Shown: piece by piece, positions 61,553 to 64,000 of the stretch
Numbering within the stretch: position 1 is the stretch's first letter
Layout of the letters: each line of letters opens with the position of its first letter
Assembly (NCBI RefSeq): GCF_000247815.1
Contig: NC_021676.1
Span: forward strand, 3,749,544 to 3,813,543
Length of the DNA stretch: 64,000 nucleotides
Direction: 5' to 3'
Source: Ficedula albicollis
Lineage: Eukaryota; Chordata; Aves; Passeriformes; Muscicapidae
Notes under the pieces: model-generated
Told to the model about the DNA's origin: nothing
The model's database searches: none
What the model saw: only the letters and a program-made list of their open reading frames with translations
Made by a program: the position numbers and the translations under genes

Positions 61553-64000
61553 CCCAGCCCGCTTTAGGCTGAGCTCTGGTGTGTTCATCCCACCACTCTC
61601 TGTGGGTTCAGGTTGGTTCTTCACCAGAAGAATCCTGAGAACAAGCCCCGACCCCAGGAGAGGGATGGTCCACAGGGTGGGGAGACCTTTTCTATCTCTG
61701 TGTTTATTAAATCTTTCCATCAGTGTTATTGCCCCAGCAGAAGGCACATCTCTTTTTAGTTCTGTGAGGTCACATGAAAAAGAAAAATCTGCTTTACAGG
61801 TGCATGATATCAGACACACAAAGCACTTGTTAACAGAAAATATGAGATGGCTCACATTTATCAAAATTATCCCTGACGTTTCCTTTTGCTCAGCTGAAAA
61901 CAATATTTTAAGCTCCCAGAGCAACATGTAATGTGTGAGGTGGAAAAAAAAACCCTAAACCACAACCACAGTTGTTTTTTTATGAAGGACACCCAAAGGA
62001 ATATGTGGTGAATAAGTTGTGTTTGTGGTAAAGACCAGAGTTGTCCAAAGTGCCATATTTTATATGTGTATATTACAATTAAGTGGATTTAAAAATTTTC
62101 TATCTATATTTCTAATGTGCTGACAGCTAGGGACTCTCATACCTCTGAAAACATAAAAATCCTAATCCTGACCGTCCTGAAAATTGATGTTCTCTTATTG
62201 ACAGAACAGACACAGTGCCACGGGCAAGGCAAACACAAACGTGGCCATTATTCTCCCATCTGTGGTTTCAGCCTCGTGGCAAAAGGGGCAACTTTTAGGG
62301 ATGAGCAATCCAACCCCGGCCAATTAAAAGGTCCCTGCACTAAAACTGCAAACAGAAGTGTGCTTTAGCCACAGTTTCAGGGATTGTTTTGCCTGTTAAT
62401 TATTTACTTGAAAACTCTGCCTGAAAGACACTTTTCTCCTCCCTCGAGATTGCTATTGTGATGCTAATAAGTATCTGTATGTACTTTGTTTGTGTGTTAA
62501 TTAAATGCTGTCACTACAAAATTTAACTTGGATAGCTCATTCTCAAGATGATGTGTATCAATAAATAAAATATGGTACCTAAAACAAAAGCAGTTTTGCT
62601 TGCAGAGAAAGAGAGAAGACGAGCTTTAAAAAGAAGTCATTTAGTAATTGCGTGATGTATTAAGGCTAATAAATCTGCTTAATTGTCACATTTGCCTTAA
62701 ATTAATAATTTATACCAACATTTGGTGTGGGCAGATATGATGAATATTTTTATGTTGCGATAATCCTGGAAAGTGGCACTTTGAACACTTTAAAAACCAA
62801 TTAATTGCAAGTCCCGCCTGCTTTTACACATTCGTGGTAGTAAGGGAATAAACAAAGGTGAGAAAATTTAAAAACCAATAGGAAGGACAGAGCTTAAACC
62901 CATGAAACCATCGCAGTGTATTCATTGTGCTGAAAAGATGAGTTAATAAAGTGCCAGGCTGTGTCTGCTGCTGTGGCAGGGCATCAACACAAATTCTTCC
63001 CCGGGAGAACTTCCCCACCCGTGGGTTTGGTGCTTCTGTGAGCTGCAGGAGAGGAAAGCTGCTCCACCTGACACCAGGGTGGGATTTGGGGCTGGCTGCA
63101 TCCCCTGCTGTCCCTCTGTGCCCTCCTGCACCTCTCTGCAGCCTCTTCCCACCTCCTTCTCCCACCACAGACATGCTGAAAGCACTAATTTTTATTCTTT
63201 TTAATATACATTTACATATCATTTCACATAAAGTGAGTGCGGCGCTTCAAAAATAGTAATTTGTTTATCACAGGTTTGCTGGAAAAACCTGTTTTGAGGG
63301 ATTTGCAGGCTCCTGTCTCCCTTGGTGCTGGCCTAGGGAAGCTCATGGCTCCTCTGCTAATGGCCTGACTCTTCTCCTGCTGTTCCCATCCTCCTCCACC
63401 TCACTTTACATCTTAATGGTGTACATCTGTTACTGGACAGATTGCACAAGATGAACATAAGGCACTCTTTTCCAGGGTCAGCTAAATTGCCAAGCTAGGT
63501 CCACTTAGGCTATTGAAATGTATGTTCAAAATTCCAGAAATTCTACTAATGACACATATCTCTGTCATATTATGCTGCATAATAATTATACTTACCCAGG
63601 CCTGTGTGAGGTCAGAATAAATGTATTGTTTCAGTGGCAGATATATATTGGTGTGAGGAATAAGTGCAATAATGTGAGGTAATTTGGGAGTTCAAAAATA
63701 GAGATTTTTTAAATTTTTGTGTTCAAACTTACTTTGTTTAGAGCAGCACATGTGAAGTTTGGGAAGTTTGGAATCAGCAGTTTTGGAGTTTGCATCTTCT
63801 TTTCAAAGTGTTCAAGGAGTCAGCAGATGTTGACAATCAGGAAAAGATAAAAAGAAACTGGGGTACCTCTTGGCCCACTGTTCTTTGTGCGTACACGTGT
63901 TTCCTGAGATTTTTCAGTTTTTTAGCTGTGGGATTAGTAACAGCAGAGTAACAAGGCACTGATTTGTCTTGGTTCTGCACTGTGGAGTCGGACAAGGAAC
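61553..64000. other. Unique non-coding stretch to window end
   Basis: No gene supported. Frames at 61466-61927 (minus) and 62824-63256 (both strands) lack domains, and the latter covers a GC-richer patch with overlapping chance frames. About 62440-62760 is smooth AT-rich sequence that could be a conserved non-coding element. Confidence 0.45.

Noticed and set aside
61466..61927. Open frame of about 153 codons, minus strand
   Set aside because: It overlaps an equally open plus-strand frame and partly covers the 95-bp duplication. No family recognised.

Overview
The window reads as non-coding vertebrate DNA, most likely from a songbird (passerine). The evidence is several 3'-end fragments of avian CR1 LINEs and two solo LTRs that resemble passerine endogenous-retrovirus LTRs from memory. 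There is no operon-like gene packing, and TE debris sits in AT-rich unique sequence. I found no intact protein-coding gene, no exon I can defend, and no tRNA, rRNA or recognisable small RNA gene. It is probably a gene desert or the inside of a very large intron. Every open frame above about 100 codons lies in a simple repeat, in a homopolymer, or in sequence with no recognisable protein family. The one exception is a degraded RNase H-like retroelement fragment at 36.6-37.0 kb on the minus strand.

Layout. 0-6 kb: unique sequence with a TA/CA microsatellite and a 339-bp tandem duplication carrying CR1 tails. 6.2-7.1 kb: a long all-purine compound microsatellite, (GGAAA)72 then (GAAA)120. 7.1-28 kb: unique sequence with CR1 fragments, many two-copy local duplications and one A-B-A'-A-B repeat at 22.9-23.3 kb. 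28.0-30.6 kb: 2,611 consecutive G, almost certainly not a faithful sequence. 31.7-32.1 kb: a plus-strand solo LTR with a 4-bp target-site duplication. 35.0-35.2 kb: an N gap flanked by two copies of a 190-bp block. 36.6-37.4 kb: the RNase H-like remnant and a short duplicated open frame. 42.8-44.4 kb: a possible conserved non-coding block, then the only CpG-rich zone in the window. 49.9-50.3 kb: a second solo LTR, opposite in orientation and related to the first. 51.1 and 52.2 kb: A/C/G homopolymer mosaics. 58.8-59.5 kb: a hexanucleotide microsatellite of about 107 units. 61.3 kb to the end: one more duplication and unique sequence.

No gene circuit can be described. The most distinctive signal is structural. 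At least fifteen separate short head-to-tail duplications (27-339 bp, usually two copies, most about 94-98% identical) are spread over the 64 kb. Alongside them are exceptionally long pure microsatellites and C/G homopolymers that always abut A tracts. This suggests either a lineage with unusually active short tandem duplication and slippage, or assembly trouble. The divergence between copies argues for real duplications in most cases. The poly-G run and the N-gap duplication are the likeliest artefacts.
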